A stretch of 64,000 nt of DNA from Psychrosphaera haliotis (GCF_009728465.1 NZ_WOCD01000001.1:682001-746000); one strand, 5' to 3'. Shown: positions 40,564 to 49,056, counted from the first letter of the stretch. Notes: generated by a model not told the origin, from the letters alone. Numbers and translations: made by a program.

Positions 40564-41169
40564 TTATAGAGATTCAGAGTTCTCAGATAAGAACGCTGCA
40601 ACGCCTGCAGGAGTTGCGTCCATACCTTTTTTACCTTCTTCCCAACCAGCAGGACATACTTCGCCGTGCTCTGTGTGGAAGTTTAATGCGTCTACCATAC
40701 GTAACATCTCGTCAATGTTACGACCTAGAGGAAGATCGTTAACTACTTGGTGACGAACCATGCCTTCTTCATCAATTAAGAAAGATGCACGGAAAGCAAC
40801 GCCAGCTTCTGGATGCTCAACGTCATACGCTTTACAGATTTCGTGTTTAACGTCTGCTGCTAGTGTGTAACCAACTTGGCCAATACCACCGTCTGCAACA
40901 GCAGTGTTACGCCATGCGTTGTGGCTGAATTGTGAGTCAATAGAAACACCAATTACTTCAACACCGCGCTTGTTGAACTCAGCTAAGCGTTTGTCAAAAG
41001 CGATTAGCTCTGAAGGACAAACGAAAGTGAAGTCTAGTGGGTAAAAGAAAACAACTGCTTTTTTACCTTTAGTTGCTTCAGCAAAGTTAAATGTATCAAC
41101 GATTTCGCCGTTGCCTAATACTGCAGCTGCAGTGAAGTCTGGTGCCTGACGGCCTACTAATACGCCCAT
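40564..41169 (-). CDS. Typical 2-Cys peroxiredoxin (AhpC/PrxC type)
   Basis: Reduces hydrogen and organic peroxides. The 201-residue protein begins MGVLVGRQAPDFTA, has the peroxidatic Cys51 in FTFVCPSE and the resolving Cys172 in GEVCPAGW, the Prx1/AhpC pattern of eukaryote-like 2-Cys enzymes. The frame runs on upstream to 41367, but ATG 41169 is used because GGAGAAAC precedes it and homologues start there. A candidate promoter with TTGGTT and TATACT lies at 41212-41241. It is divergent from the iron genes bfd and bfr. Confidence 0.95.
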   Translation of the reverse strand: MGVLVGRQAPDFTAAAVLGNGEIVDTFNFAEATKGKKAVVFFYPLDFTFVCPSELIAFDKRLAEFNKRGVEVIGVSIDSQFSHNAWRNTAVADGGIGQVGYTLAADVKHEICKAYDVEHPEAGVAFRASFLIDEEGMVRHQVVNDLPLGRNIDEMLRMVDALNFHTEHGEVCPAGWEEGKKGMDATPAGVAAFLSENSESL

Positions 41170-41211
41170 GGGTTTCTCCAATGTGGTTATTGTTAATAAA
41201 TTCTTGTGCAC

Positions 41212-41241
41212 AGTATATATAGTTAAAATTTCATAAACCAA
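41212..41241 (-). promoter_or_regulatory. Candidate promoter of the peroxiredoxin gene
   Basis: Minus-strand TTGGTT, 18 bases, TATACT, with a start about 40 bases ahead of the ATG. No OxyR site could be judged by eye. Confidence 0.4.
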
Positions 41242-41357
41242 GGTGAATTTTCGATTAAACCTATCGAAATTATCAATATAGGTAATATTGTACTCTTGCT
41301 TTCCCAAAAGCGGAAAAACACAATGCTTAAAAATAGCACAAAAACAGACAAAAACAC

Positions 41358-41390
41358 TTGCCTTCAAACTAAATGAGAACTATTATCACT
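41358..41390 (+). promoter_or_regulatory. Fur-controlled promoter of bfd
   Basis: TTGCCT and TATTAT are separated by 17 bases. A Fur box (AATGAGAACTATTATCACTT, 41371-41390) covers the -10 element, so iron-loaded Fur should repress bfd, as is known for bacterioferritin-associated ferredoxin in other proteobacteria. Confidence 0.75.
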
Positions 41391-41425
41391 TGCATTGAAG
41401 TTAGCCGTAACCAGTAGGATTCAAA

Positions 41426-41620
41426 ATGTACGTTTGTTTATGCAAAGGTATCACCGATAAAGATATTCAAGATGTTGTTAACCAGCACGGTGTTGGTAAC
41501 CTTCGTGAATTAAAACAACACCTGCCTGTTGGTTCTGAGTGTGGTAACTGTACTAAGGTTGCGCAAATGGTTGTAGACAAAATGATCATGGATGAGTCTT
41601 TATTTAAAGAAGTCAGCTAG
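41426..41620 (+). CDS. bfd: Bacterioferritin-associated ferredoxin
   Basis: A 64-residue [2Fe-2S] protein that reduces ferric iron in bacterioferritin to release it under iron shortage. Ligands are Cys4 and Cys6 (CLC) and Cys39 and Cys42 (CGNC), the Bfd spacing. TAGGATT precedes the ATG. It sits directly upstream of the two bacterioferritin genes but has its own Fur-boxed promoter, so release and storage can be regulated in opposite senses. Confidence 0.96.
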   Translation: MYVCLCKGITDKDIQDVVNQHGVGNLRELKQHLPVGSECGNCTKVAQMVVDKMIMDESLFKEVS

Positions 41621-41641
41621 TTACAAAACCTCAATCTAATT

Positions 41642-41660
41642 AATAATGATTCTCATTATT
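41642..41660. promoter_or_regulatory. Fur box upstream of the bacterioferritin genes
   Basis: AATAATGA-TTC-TCATTATT, a perfect 8-bp palindrome with a 3-base centre, very close to the 19-bp Fur consensus. It lies 25 bases upstream of the -35 of the bfr promoter (centre near -69), a position more fitting for activation than repression. Confidence 0.8.
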
Positions 41661-41685
41661 AACCCCCTGTTTTTATTAAGAATTT

Positions 41686-41713
41686 TTGCAAAAACCGCAT
41701 AATCATCTATAAT
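41686..41713 (+). promoter_or_regulatory. Promoter of the bacterioferritin operon
   Basis: TTGCAA, 16 bases, TATAAT; predicted start near 41720, 24 bases ahead of the first bacterioferritin ATG. Confidence 0.7.
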
Positions 41714-41743
41714 GTTCCTATTACCCGTTATTAGGATTTTTTT

Positions 41744-42209
41744 ATGCAATCTAATCGAACTATTATCACCACATTAAATGACATTTTAACGGTGGAGTTA
41801 ACGTCCATTAATCAATATTTCTTGCATGCACGCATGTACAAGAAACTGGGGCTTTAGCAAACTGAATGACAAATGTTACAAAAAGTCTATTTTAGATATG
41901 AAGCAAGCGGACAAATTAATTGAACGAATTCTGTTTCTGGAAGGTCTACCAAATTTACAAAAGCTTGGCGCCTTGTCTATCGGTGAACATACGGTAGAAA
42001 TGATCAAGTGTGACTCTCAGTTCCAATTGACTCAAATTGCTCAAATGAGAGCTGCAGTTGCGGTTTGTGAAGAGCAGCAAGATTATGTTTCTAGAGATTT
42101 ATTGACTGATATTCTTGAAGGTGAAGAAGAACATTTAGATTGGCTAGAAACTCAAGACTATCAAGTTGAAAACTTAGGTATTGAAAAGTACCTTCAAGCA
42201 CAGCTATAA
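41744..42209 (+). pseudogene. Bacterioferritin, heme-type subunit, +1 frameshifted
   Basis: ATG 41744 (behind AGGA) opens MQSNRTIITTLNDILTVELTSINQYFLHARM, then the frame stops at 41857. Dropping one A from the AAA at 41843-41845 restores NWGFSKLNDKCY and a bacterioferritin running to 42209 (about 155 aa). Aligned by eye to Escherichia coli Bfr, heme ligand Met52 is kept (LDMKQAD) but ferroxidase residues are changed: E51 to D, H54 to Q, E94 to Q, with E18, E127 and H130 kept. So it looks like a heme-binding, ferroxidase-poor subunit. Lesion may be real or an assembly error. Confidence 0.8.
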
Positions 42210-42222
42210 AGAGGACCTCGTT

Positions 42223-42690
42223 ATGAAAGGCAATAAAGACGTAATCAATGCATTAAATGGCCTTTTGGCATTTGAGTTAGCAGCAATGGACCAATACTTT
42301 ATTCACTCTCGTATGTACGAAGATTGGGGCTTTACTAAGCTATTCGAACGTATTGATCACGAATTCGATGATGAGAAAGGCCATGCGTCAGTATTAATTG
42401 AGCGAATCTTGTTTTTAGAAGGTATCCCTAACATGGTAAACCGAGATGGTTTGTACATAGGTAAAGATGTACCTGAGATGTTAGAGAGCGATCTTCGTGT
42501 TGAATATGCCGTAGACAAAGCGTTAAAAGACGCCATGGCACTGTGTGAAAAAGAACAAGACTACGTAACTCGTAATATGCTTCAAGTTCTTATCGATGAT
42601 ACAGAAACAGACCACGCACACTGGTTAGAGCAGCAGTTAGGCTTAATTAAAACAATTGGCCTACCTAATTACTTACAAGCTCAAATGTAA
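42223..42690 (+). CDS. bfr: Bacterioferritin, ferroxidase-type subunit
   Basis: A 155-residue ferritin-like four-helix protein for iron storage. It keeps the ferroxidase ligands corresponding to E18 (AFELAAMDQYF), E51 and H54 (DDEKGHAS), E94 (RVEYAVD), E127 and H130 (TETDHAHW), but the heme-binding Met52 is replaced by Lys. It thus complements the upstream subunit. ATG 42223 follows GAGGAC and lies 13 bases after the first subunit's stop; an in-frame ATG at 42181 would overlap that gene and is rejected. Confidence 0.93.
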   Translation: MKGNKDVINALNGLLAFELAAMDQYFIHSRMYEDWGFTKLFERIDHEFDDEKGHASVLIERILFLEGIPNMVNRDGLYIGKDVPEMLESDLRVEYAVDKALKDAMALCEKEQDYVTRNMLQVLIDDTETDHAHWLEQQLGLIKTIGLPNYLQAQM

Positions 42691-42737
42691 AAATACGGTT
42701 CAGAACGTATAGACTACTAATGCGTTATATAATTACG

Positions 42738-42766
42738 AAAAGCAGAACATTTGTTCTGCTTTTTTT
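42738..42766 (+). terminator. Terminator after the bacterioferritin operon
   Basis: AGCAGAAC and GTTCTGCT around a 4-base loop, then seven T; about 48 bases past the stop. Confidence 0.9.
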
Positions 42767-42819
42767 ATGTTCGATGTTAAAGACGACCGTGATGACAATG
42801 GCTCTAGTACACCAAGATC

Positions 42820-43215
42820 CTAACGGTTGTGATGACTATCATCCATAAGCTTATTCAATTTAAGTTGAGCCGCTGAGGGGTTGTTTAAATCGGTTACTTC
42901 TATCATTTCACATTCGTCCCTAATCATTTCCGATATTAAGCTTGGGTAATGTCGGCAATCTTCTGGGCGATCGAGGTAAATACTGCAGGTATATAGTGTT
43001 GGTGAATCCGGTGTTAACTTAGGCTCTATGCCTAAAAATGGACACTGTTTTAAAGGTTCTCCTGATTTTGGGTCAAACCATATTTTGTCGTCCTTCACGT
43101 ATGCGTATATGTCGGGGTTAAAAATCTCCCACATTTCAATCTCTTCGGAGGTGGCGGATAAATCTCCTCCACCATATTTAATGCAACACTTTCCGCACTG
43201 ATTACAGTTTTTCAT
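42820..43215 (-). CDS. YkgJ-family cysteine cluster protein
   Basis: A 131-residue protein with the N-terminal cluster CNQCGKCC (Cys 4, 7, 10, 11) and later cysteines in QCPFLG, YTCSIY and EDCRHYP, the CxxCxxCC family of presumed zinc or iron-sulfur proteins of unknown role. ATG 43215 lies one base after the stop of the LysR gene, so it is translationally coupled to it; a start at 43248 would overlap LysR. Similar in type to the YcgN protein at 29397. Confidence 0.85.
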   Translation of the reverse strand: MKNCNQCGKCCIKYGGGDLSATSEEIEMWEIFNPDIYAYVKDDKIWFDPKSGEPLKQCPFLGIEPKLTPDSPTLYTCSIYLDRPEDCRHYPSLISEMIRDECEMIEVTDLNNPSAAQLKLNKLMDDSHHNR

Positions 43216-43216
43216 A

Positions 43217-44119
43217 CTATTCCGTATCCCAATATGGCGGGGTGCCATACCAGTCTTTTAAGAAATCTATCAATACTCGAACTTTTGGTGCTAACAATCT
43301 CGACGACGGATAAACGGCCCAGATAGCAGTATCAGAGGCCAACGGATAATCCTCTAAAACCTTCACTAATTCGCCACTATTCAAGTGCTTATAAACATTC
43401 CAAGTAGAGTTAATAGATAAACCAAGCCCTTGTACACTTGCATCTCGCATCGCCTCACCGTTATCCGTTCGAAGCTTGGAATGCGTTTTAATGTTTACCG
43501 TTTTACCTTCTGACTTTAATGCCCACGTATCAAAGCTTCTGAGGTTTACACAGTTATGTGTCTTTAAATCCTCTAGCGTTTTCGGCATGCCAAACTCTTC
43601 AATATAACTTGGTGCGGCACAAATAATTCGCTTATCCACCGCTAATTTACTGGCTATTAGGCTAGAGTCTTTTAATTCAGCATTTCTAATCGCAATATCA
43701 AAACCACCTTCAACCATATCCACAATGGTATCTGACATGCTTAGATCAATATTGATCAAAGGGTATCGCTTTAAAAACTCTGCTAAAGCAGGAACTAAAT
43801 GTTGCCGTCCAAATGATGCCGGTGCTGTAATTCTTAGCGTACCCATAGGAGATGCATTGCCAACGCCTACCGAGGCTTTTGCGGCTTCGATACCAACTAG
43901 AACCTCTTCTGCGTGAGGAAGAAAAACCTTTCCTTCTTCAGTTAACGACACATTTCTGGTTGTTCTATGCAAAAGACGAATACCTAACTCTTGCTCTAAT
44001 TTATTTATGTGCGCGCTAGACACAGCTGCAGACAAGCCTAATTCATGCCCTGCTGAGCTGATATTTAGTGTTGAAGCGACTCGGACAAATAGTTTTAAAT
44101 GTTCAATATTCATTATCAA
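43217..44119 (-). CDS. LysR-family transcriptional regulator
   Basis: A 300-residue LTTR with winged helix-turn-helix MNIEHLKLFVRVASTLNISSAG and LELELGIRLLHRTTRNVSLTEEG-like motif (residues about 3-65), then a periplasmic-binding-like effector domain. It belongs to the group close to DsdC/AaeR-like regulators that act on a divergent gene; here the divergent neighbour is the SDR at 44258, the probable target. The 138-base gap should hold the operator, not resolved by eye. Ligand unknown. Confidence 0.9.
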   Translation of the reverse strand: MIMNIEHLKLFVRVASTLNISSAGHELGLSAAVSSAHINKLEQELGIRLLHRTTRNVSLTEEGKVFLPHAEEVLVGIEAAKASVGVGNASPMGTLRITAPASFGRQHLVPALAEFLKRYPLINIDLSMSDTIVDMVEGGFDIAIRNAELKDSSLIASKLAVDKRIICAAPSYIEEFGMPKTLEDLKTHNCVNLRSFDTWALKSEGKTVNIKTHSKLRTDNGEAMRDASVQGLGLSINSTWNVYKHLNSGELVKVLEDYPLASDTAIWAVYPSSRLLAPKVRVLIDFLKDWYGTPPYWDTE

Positions 44120-44257
44120 TAATATCTAAAAAATGATTCTTCATTAAAGAGGATTATCAATATAGCAATTGTCGACTAATATTCAAACACTACTTGATTG
44201 AAGCCAAAGATGATTTAGCTTAACCATACCTTTAATAGGTTATTCAAAGGAATAAAG

Positions 44258-45061
44258 ATGAAAACAATTTTAATTACAGGTTCAACCGATGGCTTAGGTT
44301 TAGCAACCGCGACAAAATTATTAGAACTTGGTCATCAAGTTATAATTCACGGCCGAAATGAAGCAAAGCTGGCGTCAGTTCACCAATCATTATTAAAAAT
44401 ATCGCCGCAAGTTTCTGCATACCAGGCCGACTTTTCGGACTTAAGCTCTGTGTTAGCGTTAGCCAATACACTTAAATCTGATTACGCGTCAATCGATGTT
44501 TTAATCAACAATGCCGGTGTATTCAAATTAAACCCCGCATCAATTGATAAAGATAAAGTTGACCCTCGACTTATGGTCAATACGATTGCACCTTATGTAT
44601 TTACAAAAGCCTTGCATAGCCACTTATCAGACGATGCCAGAGTGATTAATTTGTCCTCAGCCGCCCAAACGCCATTTGACTTAAACGGTATTCTTGGAAC
44701 AAAAAGCTATTCCAACGAAATGCAAGCCTATGCTGAAAGTAAGCTTGCAATCACGGCGTGGACGTTAGCCATGGCAAAGTTAGTAGACACCAAAAGGCAG
44801 GTTTTCTTAGCGGTAAACCCAGGTTCATTGCTAGCAACAAAAATGGTGAAAGCGGGTTTTGGTGTTGAAGGTAATGACATCTCTATTGGAGTAAACCTGT
44901 TAACGGACGCTTCGTTATCTGACAGCTTTAAAGAATCCAACGGCAAGTATTTTGATAATGATAAAAAAGCCTTTGCGACTCCAGATAGCTATGCGACAAA
45001 CGAATCAAATCAGAACAAGTTAATAGCAGTGTTAGACAAAATTTATACAGAGCTTCAATAG
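44258..45061 (+). CDS. SDR-family oxidoreductase
   Basis: A 267-residue short-chain dehydrogenase: NAD(P) motif TGSTDGLGLATA (TGxxxGxG) at 7-18, NNAG near 89-92, catalytic Ser in LSSAAQ and YAESK (YxxxK) near 160-164. The HGRNEAKL segment after strand two, with Arg, suggests NADP preference. Substrate unknown. AAGGAATAAAG precedes the ATG. It is divergent from the LysR gene, its likely regulator, and is separated from the next SDR by 92 bases. Confidence 0.88.
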   Translation: MKTILITGSTDGLGLATATKLLELGHQVIIHGRNEAKLASVHQSLLKISPQVSAYQADFSDLSSVLALANTLKSDYASIDVLINNAGVFKLNPASIDKDKVDPRLMVNTIAPYVFTKALHSHLSDDARVINLSSAAQTPFDLNGILGTKSYSNEMQAYAESKLAITAWTLAMAKLVDTKRQVFLAVNPGSLLATKMVKAGFGVEGNDISIGVNLLTDASLSDSFKESNGKYFDNDKKAFATPDSYATNESNQNKLIAVLDKIYTELQ

Positions 45062-45153
45062 AGCTCAGTTTTAAAATTAACCGTGCGGCGGCGTGCTTTT
45101 TTCTGCATAATTAGCGGTCTATTCCGTAGGTTAATTTTAGGGTTTTATTAGAA

Positions 45154-45879
45154 ATGAAAAAAACATGCATTATCACGGGTGGCTCTTCGGGAATTGGCCT
45201 TAGTTGCGTCGAACTGTTCCTAGAAAATGGTTACCAAGTTTTTAATCTTGATTTACAACCTAGCGACAAAGGTGAGTATATACATTGTGATATAACGAAC
45301 CTGAATGCCGTACGCGAAAGCATTTCTAATATTGCCCGTAGTTATAAAATCGATACTCTGATATCCAATGCGGGAATTCATTTCTCCGGTACTATTGAAA
45401 ACACATCTGACGCTGAATTTGATCGGGTTTTAGATATCAATGTAAAAGGTGCTTATGCGGCAATACAAGCCGTTTTACCGAGCATGAAAAAGCATCGCGA
45501 CGGTTCAATAATACTTATTGCTTCAGACCAAGCCTTGATAGCTAAACAAAACTCTTTTGCTTACAACCTTAGTAAAACTGCGTTGGCTTCTATGGCCAAA
45601 ACAACAGCCCTCGATTACGCCGAATTTAATATACGCTCAAATGCATTATGCCCTGGCACCATTGAAACCCCTTTATACCATAAGGCTATCGACAATTACG
45701 TTGCGCGCTCAGGGGCAAATAAAGACGAAATCCATCGAGAAGAAGCATCTCTCCAGCCAATTGGTCGATTAGGCCAACCAGAAGAAGTCGCTCAGTTTGC
45801 CCTATTTTTAGCGAGTGAAAAGGCCAGTTTTATAACTGGTAGCCTGCAAGTTATTGATGGCGGGTATACGGCGCAATAA
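45154..45879 (+). CDS. SDR-family dehydrogenase, probably sugar dehydrogenase
   Basis: A 241-residue classical SDR: TGGSSGIG at 8-15, LDLQPS after strand two with an Asp typical of NAD use, SNAGIH near 74, and the catalytic SDQ...YNLSK near 124-145. It ends GSLQVIDGGYTAQ. Members with the SDQ-x(n)-YxxxK pattern include aldose and deoxy-ketoacid dehydrogenases. Its stop codon is immediately followed by the ATG of the lactonase-like gene, so the two are coupled, which supports oxidation of a sugar to its lactone. Exact sugar unknown. Confidence 0.85.
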   Translation: MKKTCIITGGSSGIGLSCVELFLENGYQVFNLDLQPSDKGEYIHCDITNLNAVRESISNIARSYKIDTLISNAGIHFSGTIENTSDAEFDRVLDINVKGAYAAIQAVLPSMKKHRDGSIILIASDQALIAKQNSFAYNLSKTALASMAKTTALDYAEFNIRSNALCPGTIETPLYHKAIDNYVARSGANKDEIHREEASLQPIGRLGQPEEVAQFALFLASEKASFITGSLQVIDGGYTAQ

Positions 45880-46761
45880 ATGAAAATTAGTGACCCACAC
45901 CTCCACTTATTTGATCTGGTCAAAGGCGAATATCAATGGTTGAAGCCAGAGTATCCTCCTTTTTGGAGCGATAAGTCTAAAATAAATCGGGACTTTTCGG
46001 AGCAGAACCTAATCGTGTTTGAGCAATTTGAGCTATCTTCATTTGTTCACATTGAAGCTGGATTCAACAATGAACACCCAAGCCAAGAAGTCGAATGGTT
46101 GGAAAAAACCGTCACTAAGCCTTTTAAATCTATCGCCACTGCCAATTTACTTTTGGAGCCTGAAGAATTTAAAAGTCAGATAAGCGAACTTAAGCTTTAT
46201 TCTTCTGTTGCTGGTGTGCGCCATATTTTAGATGAAAACGCAGTTGCCATTCTTAACTCAGCTAATTGCTTAGGCAATCTCAGTTATTTAGAGTCTCAAA
46301 ATTTAATCTTTGAACTTCAGGCGAACCTATTCGATATACTCATCGTAGACAGTATTACAAAATCATTGAGCTCTTTACCGCTCGGTGATTTAAAAGTTGT
46401 TATTAATCATGCTGGGTTTCCCCCTTCAGATCCTAATCACAACAAAGACGAATGGGCCAACTGGCTTGCTGGGATTAAACGATTAAGCGCGTTTTCAAAC
46501 GTTTCGATAAAGTGTTCAGGCTGGGAAATGAGTAACCGAAATTACACGCTTGCTGCTATGGAGCTTAAGATTAAAAGTGTCATAAATGTATTTGGGATTG
46601 AACGTGTCATGATGGCCAGCAATTTTCCGTTATGTACTTTCAGCAAGACCTATGCAGAATATTGGCAAAATATAGTTTTGGTGTTAAACAATCTAAATAT
46701 TCCGCAAGCTCATCAGCAGAAGCTACTTCATGACAATGCCGTTGCTTTCTATTTCAAATAA
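45880..46761 (+). CDS. Amidohydrolase-fold lactonase (L-fucono/L-rhamnono-lactonase-like)
   Basis: A 293-residue TIM-barrel amidohydrolase_2 protein opening with the metal motif DPHLHLFD (HxH), with [17 protein letters not shown]-like strands, [10 protein letters not shown] and a C-terminal NFPLCTF. This architecture is shared with L-rhamnono-1,4-lactonase and L-fuconolactonase, which open sugar lactones. It begins directly on the stop of the SDR (TAA then ATG). With the dehydratase and aldolase nearby it fits step two of a non-phosphorylative pathway. Substrate not determined. Confidence 0.8.
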   Translation: MKISDPHLHLFDLVKGEYQWLKPEYPPFWSDKSKINRDFSEQNLIVFEQFELSSFVHIEAGFNNEHPSQEVEWLEKTVTKPFKSIATANLLLEPEEFKSQISELKLYSSVAGVRHILDENAVAILNSANCLGNLSYLESQNLIFELQANLFDILIVDSITKSLSSLPLGDLKVVINHAGFPPSDPNHNKDEWANWLAGIKRLSAFSNVSIKCSGWEMSNRNYTLAAMELKIKSVINVFGIERVMMASNFPLCTFSKTYAEYWQNIVLVLNNLNIPQAHQQKLLHDNAVAFYFK

Positions 46762-46796
46762 AATCGACTGTTCATGCATTTTGGGGATGTTATTTA

Positions 46797-46946
46797 ATGG
46801 CTCACAAAAAGCTTCATTTACCATCTAAAACTTGCCCAGTCTGCAATCGCCCTTTCAATTGGCGAAAAAAATGGGAAAAGAATTGGGACAATGTCATTTA
46901 TTGCTCTGAGCGCTGCAAACGAAATAAACCGACACCCTCTCCTTAA
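46797..46946 (+). CDS. DUF2256 small zinc-ribbon protein
   Basis: A 49-residue protein, [20 protein letters not shown] then [19 protein letters not shown], with Cys13, Cys16, Cys36 and Cys40 forming a probable zinc site. This is the DUF2256 pattern, often found beside cryptochrome/photolyase or membrane genes; no function is known. It lies 35 bases after the lactonase gene and ends just before a bidirectional terminator. GGGGATG lies about 8 bases before the start. Confidence 0.8.
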   Translation: MAHKKLHLPSKTCPVCNRPFNWRKKWEKNWDNVIYCSERCKRNKPTPSP

Positions 46947-46962
46947 CAAATAGGTCTCTCAA

Positions 46963-47005
46963 TCAAAAAAAAAGCCGCGTCAAAAGACACGGCACTTAAA
47001 AAAAC
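46963..47005. terminator. Bidirectional terminator between the DUF2256 gene and the dehydratase gene
   Basis: GCCGCGTC and GACACGGC (46974-46993) with one mismatch around AAAA, flanked by an A run on the left and AAAAAAA on the right, so T tracts exist on the minus strand and weakly on plus. Confidence 0.75.
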
Positions 47006-48181
47006 TTACTTAACCGTCACATTTGGCGAACGTTTAACAACGTCATCATTCAGTTCAATACCAATTCCCGGAGTATCAGGTGCTTGGAAAAAACCGTCAA
47101 CCGGTTGTGGATCTTGAATACAAAGCTCACGGTTCCACGACTTGATTGCATAAGTATGGTGCTCATGAATTAAGAAGTTTGGAATCGCCGTTTCTAAATG
47201 TAATGACGCTGCCGTTGCAACTGGACCACCACAAACGTGCGCTTGTACACGAATGTCGTAAACATCGGCATAATCACACACTTTTTTCGCTTCTGTGAAA
47301 CCACCACATAAACCAACATCTGGCTGCAAAACGTCAATACTTTGATCTTCAAAATAAGGACGCACATCCCAGCGATGATATAAGCGTTCGCCACCAGCAA
47401 TTGGAACATTTACGTTATCAGACACTTTTTTGTGAACCGCTGAATTTAAATAATTCACAGGCTCTTCGTACATCATACAGCCCACTTCTTCCACTATCGC
47501 ACCCATTTGAATTGCAGAAGCCGCGCCCATTAACGAGTGTGATTCAAAGATAATATCCACGTCCTCGCCTACCGCATTTCGGATTGCACGAAGGCGATCA
47601 CCAAATAAGCGCATTTGTGGTTTTGTGAATAACTTAGTTCTATCAAACGACGAGCCACCATCTGCATCATAAACAATTGGGTCAACTTTCACTGCGTCAT
47701 ACCCTTCAGCAACGGCTTTTAATGCCGCTTCTGCGTACTGTTCTGGCTGAATAAGCTTAGTGATGTCTTTATCCCAGTCAAACTGTAATTGGCTGGCATA
47801 AGTTCTCAACTTGTCATTCGTTTTACCACCTAATAATTGATAAACAGGAACGCCAAAGGCTTTACCTTTGATATCCCACAATGCTGTATCAATTGCACTC
47901 ATTGCAGAATATAAAACCGGTCCGCCGCCTAAGCCCCAAAAGCTTTCTCGCAGCATACGACTCCACAACAATTCAGTATTAAACGGGTTAAAACCAATTA
48001 AAACCGCTTCAGCTATTTCTTTAATCATAGCGGCAGCCGCACTGTGTCCCCAATCGTAGGCTAAACCAGCCTCACCAACGCCTGAAATGCCTTCGTCAGT
48101 GTGAATACGGATAAAAACAGGATTCCATGGTGGGCGCTCTGGGCAGTGAATATCAAATATTTCTACGTGAGTGATTTTCAT
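47006..48181 (-). CDS. Enolase-superfamily acid-sugar dehydratase
   Basis: A 391-residue mandelate racemase/muconate lactonizing enzyme family protein. N-terminal capping domain, then a barrel with metal ligands likely at E in IIFESHS, E in YEEPVN and E in GGERLYHR, and a catalytic His in QAHVCGGPVATAA. The acid-x-His form of the first ligand motif and the HxxxGP segment are like D-galactonate and mannonate dehydratases, so it probably makes a 2-keto-3-deoxy sugar acid. First after the aldolase gene on this strand with a 104-base gap. Which acid sugar is used is unknown. Confidence 0.85.
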   Translation of the reverse strand: MKITHVEIFDIHCPERPPWNPVFIRIHTDEGISGVGEAGLAYDWGHSAAAAMIKEIAEAVLIGFNPFNTELLWSRMLRESFWGLGGGPVLYSAMSAIDTALWDIKGKAFGVPVYQLLGGKTNDKLRTYASQLQFDWDKDITKLIQPEQYAEAALKAVAEGYDAVKVDPIVYDADGGSSFDRTKLFTKPQMRLFGDRLRAIRNAVGEDVDIIFESHSLMGAASAIQMGAIVEEVGCMMYEEPVNYLNSAVHKKVSDNVNVPIAGGERLYHRWDVRPYFEDQSIDVLQPDVGLCGGFTEAKKVCDYADVYDIRVQAHVCGGPVATAASLHLETAIPNFLIHEHHTYAIKSWNRELCIQDPQPVDGFFQAPDTPGIGIELNDDVVKRSPNVTVK

Positions 48182-48285
48182 TTTGGTCTCTTTTAATTAA
48201 ATTCTTTGTTGTTTTTGTTCGCGACCCTTGGTCACGCGTTCAAATTAGATGTCGGTCTTAATTATCCGCCTTTACCTATTACTCT

Positions 48286-49056
48286 TTACTTATCAAAGTC
48301 AGGATAGGCGCGCTTAACTTTTCGCATCATGGCTGGCCATGCTTTTTGACCACCAGTTTGACCTGAATGGACGATATTCGCCTGCGCTTTTATACCATCC
48401 ACTATGCTTTGATCGACCATAAACGCAGATTGACCCGTTGCTTGAACTTGCAATTGAATCTCACAAGCACGAGTTAAATCGTACATATGCATAAAGGCAT
48501 CACCAATAGTTTTACCTAGTGTGATTGCACCATGGTTTTTAAGCAGGAAAAAATTAGCATTACCCAAATCATCTTTGAGTCTTTGTTTTTCTTTATCATT
48601 AACAGCTAAACCTTCATAGTCGTGGTAAGCAAGGGACGCCAATGCAAACATTGAATACTGACTCAACGGCAATAAACCTTCTTCTAAACTTGCAACTGCA
48701 ACGGTTTCATTTGTATGAACGTGCAAGGTGCATTGATCTTCATGCCTTGCTTCATGTAATGCGCTATGAATAGTGAAGCCAGCTGGATTAATCGTAAAAG
48801 GACAGTCTTCTTGAACAATGTTGCCTTCAATATCAATTTTAACTAAATTTGATGCTGTAATTTCGTCAAACGTAAGGCCAAAAGCATTCAACAGCAAATG
48901 ATCTGTACCCGGAATGCGAGCTGAGATATGAGAATGAATTAAGTCGTCCCAACCGTGCATCACTAATAATCGATAACATGCGGCCAATTCCACACGCGTC
49001 TGCCATTCTTGTTCAGACACTGAGTCTTTTAAGCTGACCACTGGCAAGTCGTACAT
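48286..49056 (-). CDS. Class II aldolase/adducin family protein
   Basis: A 256-residue protein with the adducin-type class II aldolase domain: NHG-like turn in LKNHGAITLG, zinc ligands in LHVHTNE (HxH) and a further His in YMHMYDLTR-like segment (FMHMYDLTRACEIQLQ). It may split the 2-keto-3-deoxy acid produced by the adjacent dehydratase, but some family members are decarboxylases or epimerases. Upstream of the dehydratase on the same strand. A TATACT lies about 30 bases ahead of the start without a clear -35. Confidence 0.82.
   Translation of the reverse strand: MYDLPVVSLKDSVSEQEWQTRVELAACYRLLVMHGWDDLIHSHISARIPGTDHLLLNAFGLTFDEITASNLVKIDIEGNIVQEDCPFTINPAGFTIHSALHEARHEDQCTLHVHTNETVAVASLEEGLLPLSQYSMFALASLAYHDYEGLAVNDKEKQRLKDDLGNANFFLLKNHGAITLGKTIGDAFMHMYDLTRACEIQLQVQATGQSAFMVDQSIVDGIKAQANIVHSGQTGGQKAWPAMMRKVKRAYPDFDK

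Noticed and set aside
41170..41367. 66-residue N-terminal extension of the peroxiredoxin
   Set aside because: No ribosome site; overlaps the promoter region and is absent from homologues.
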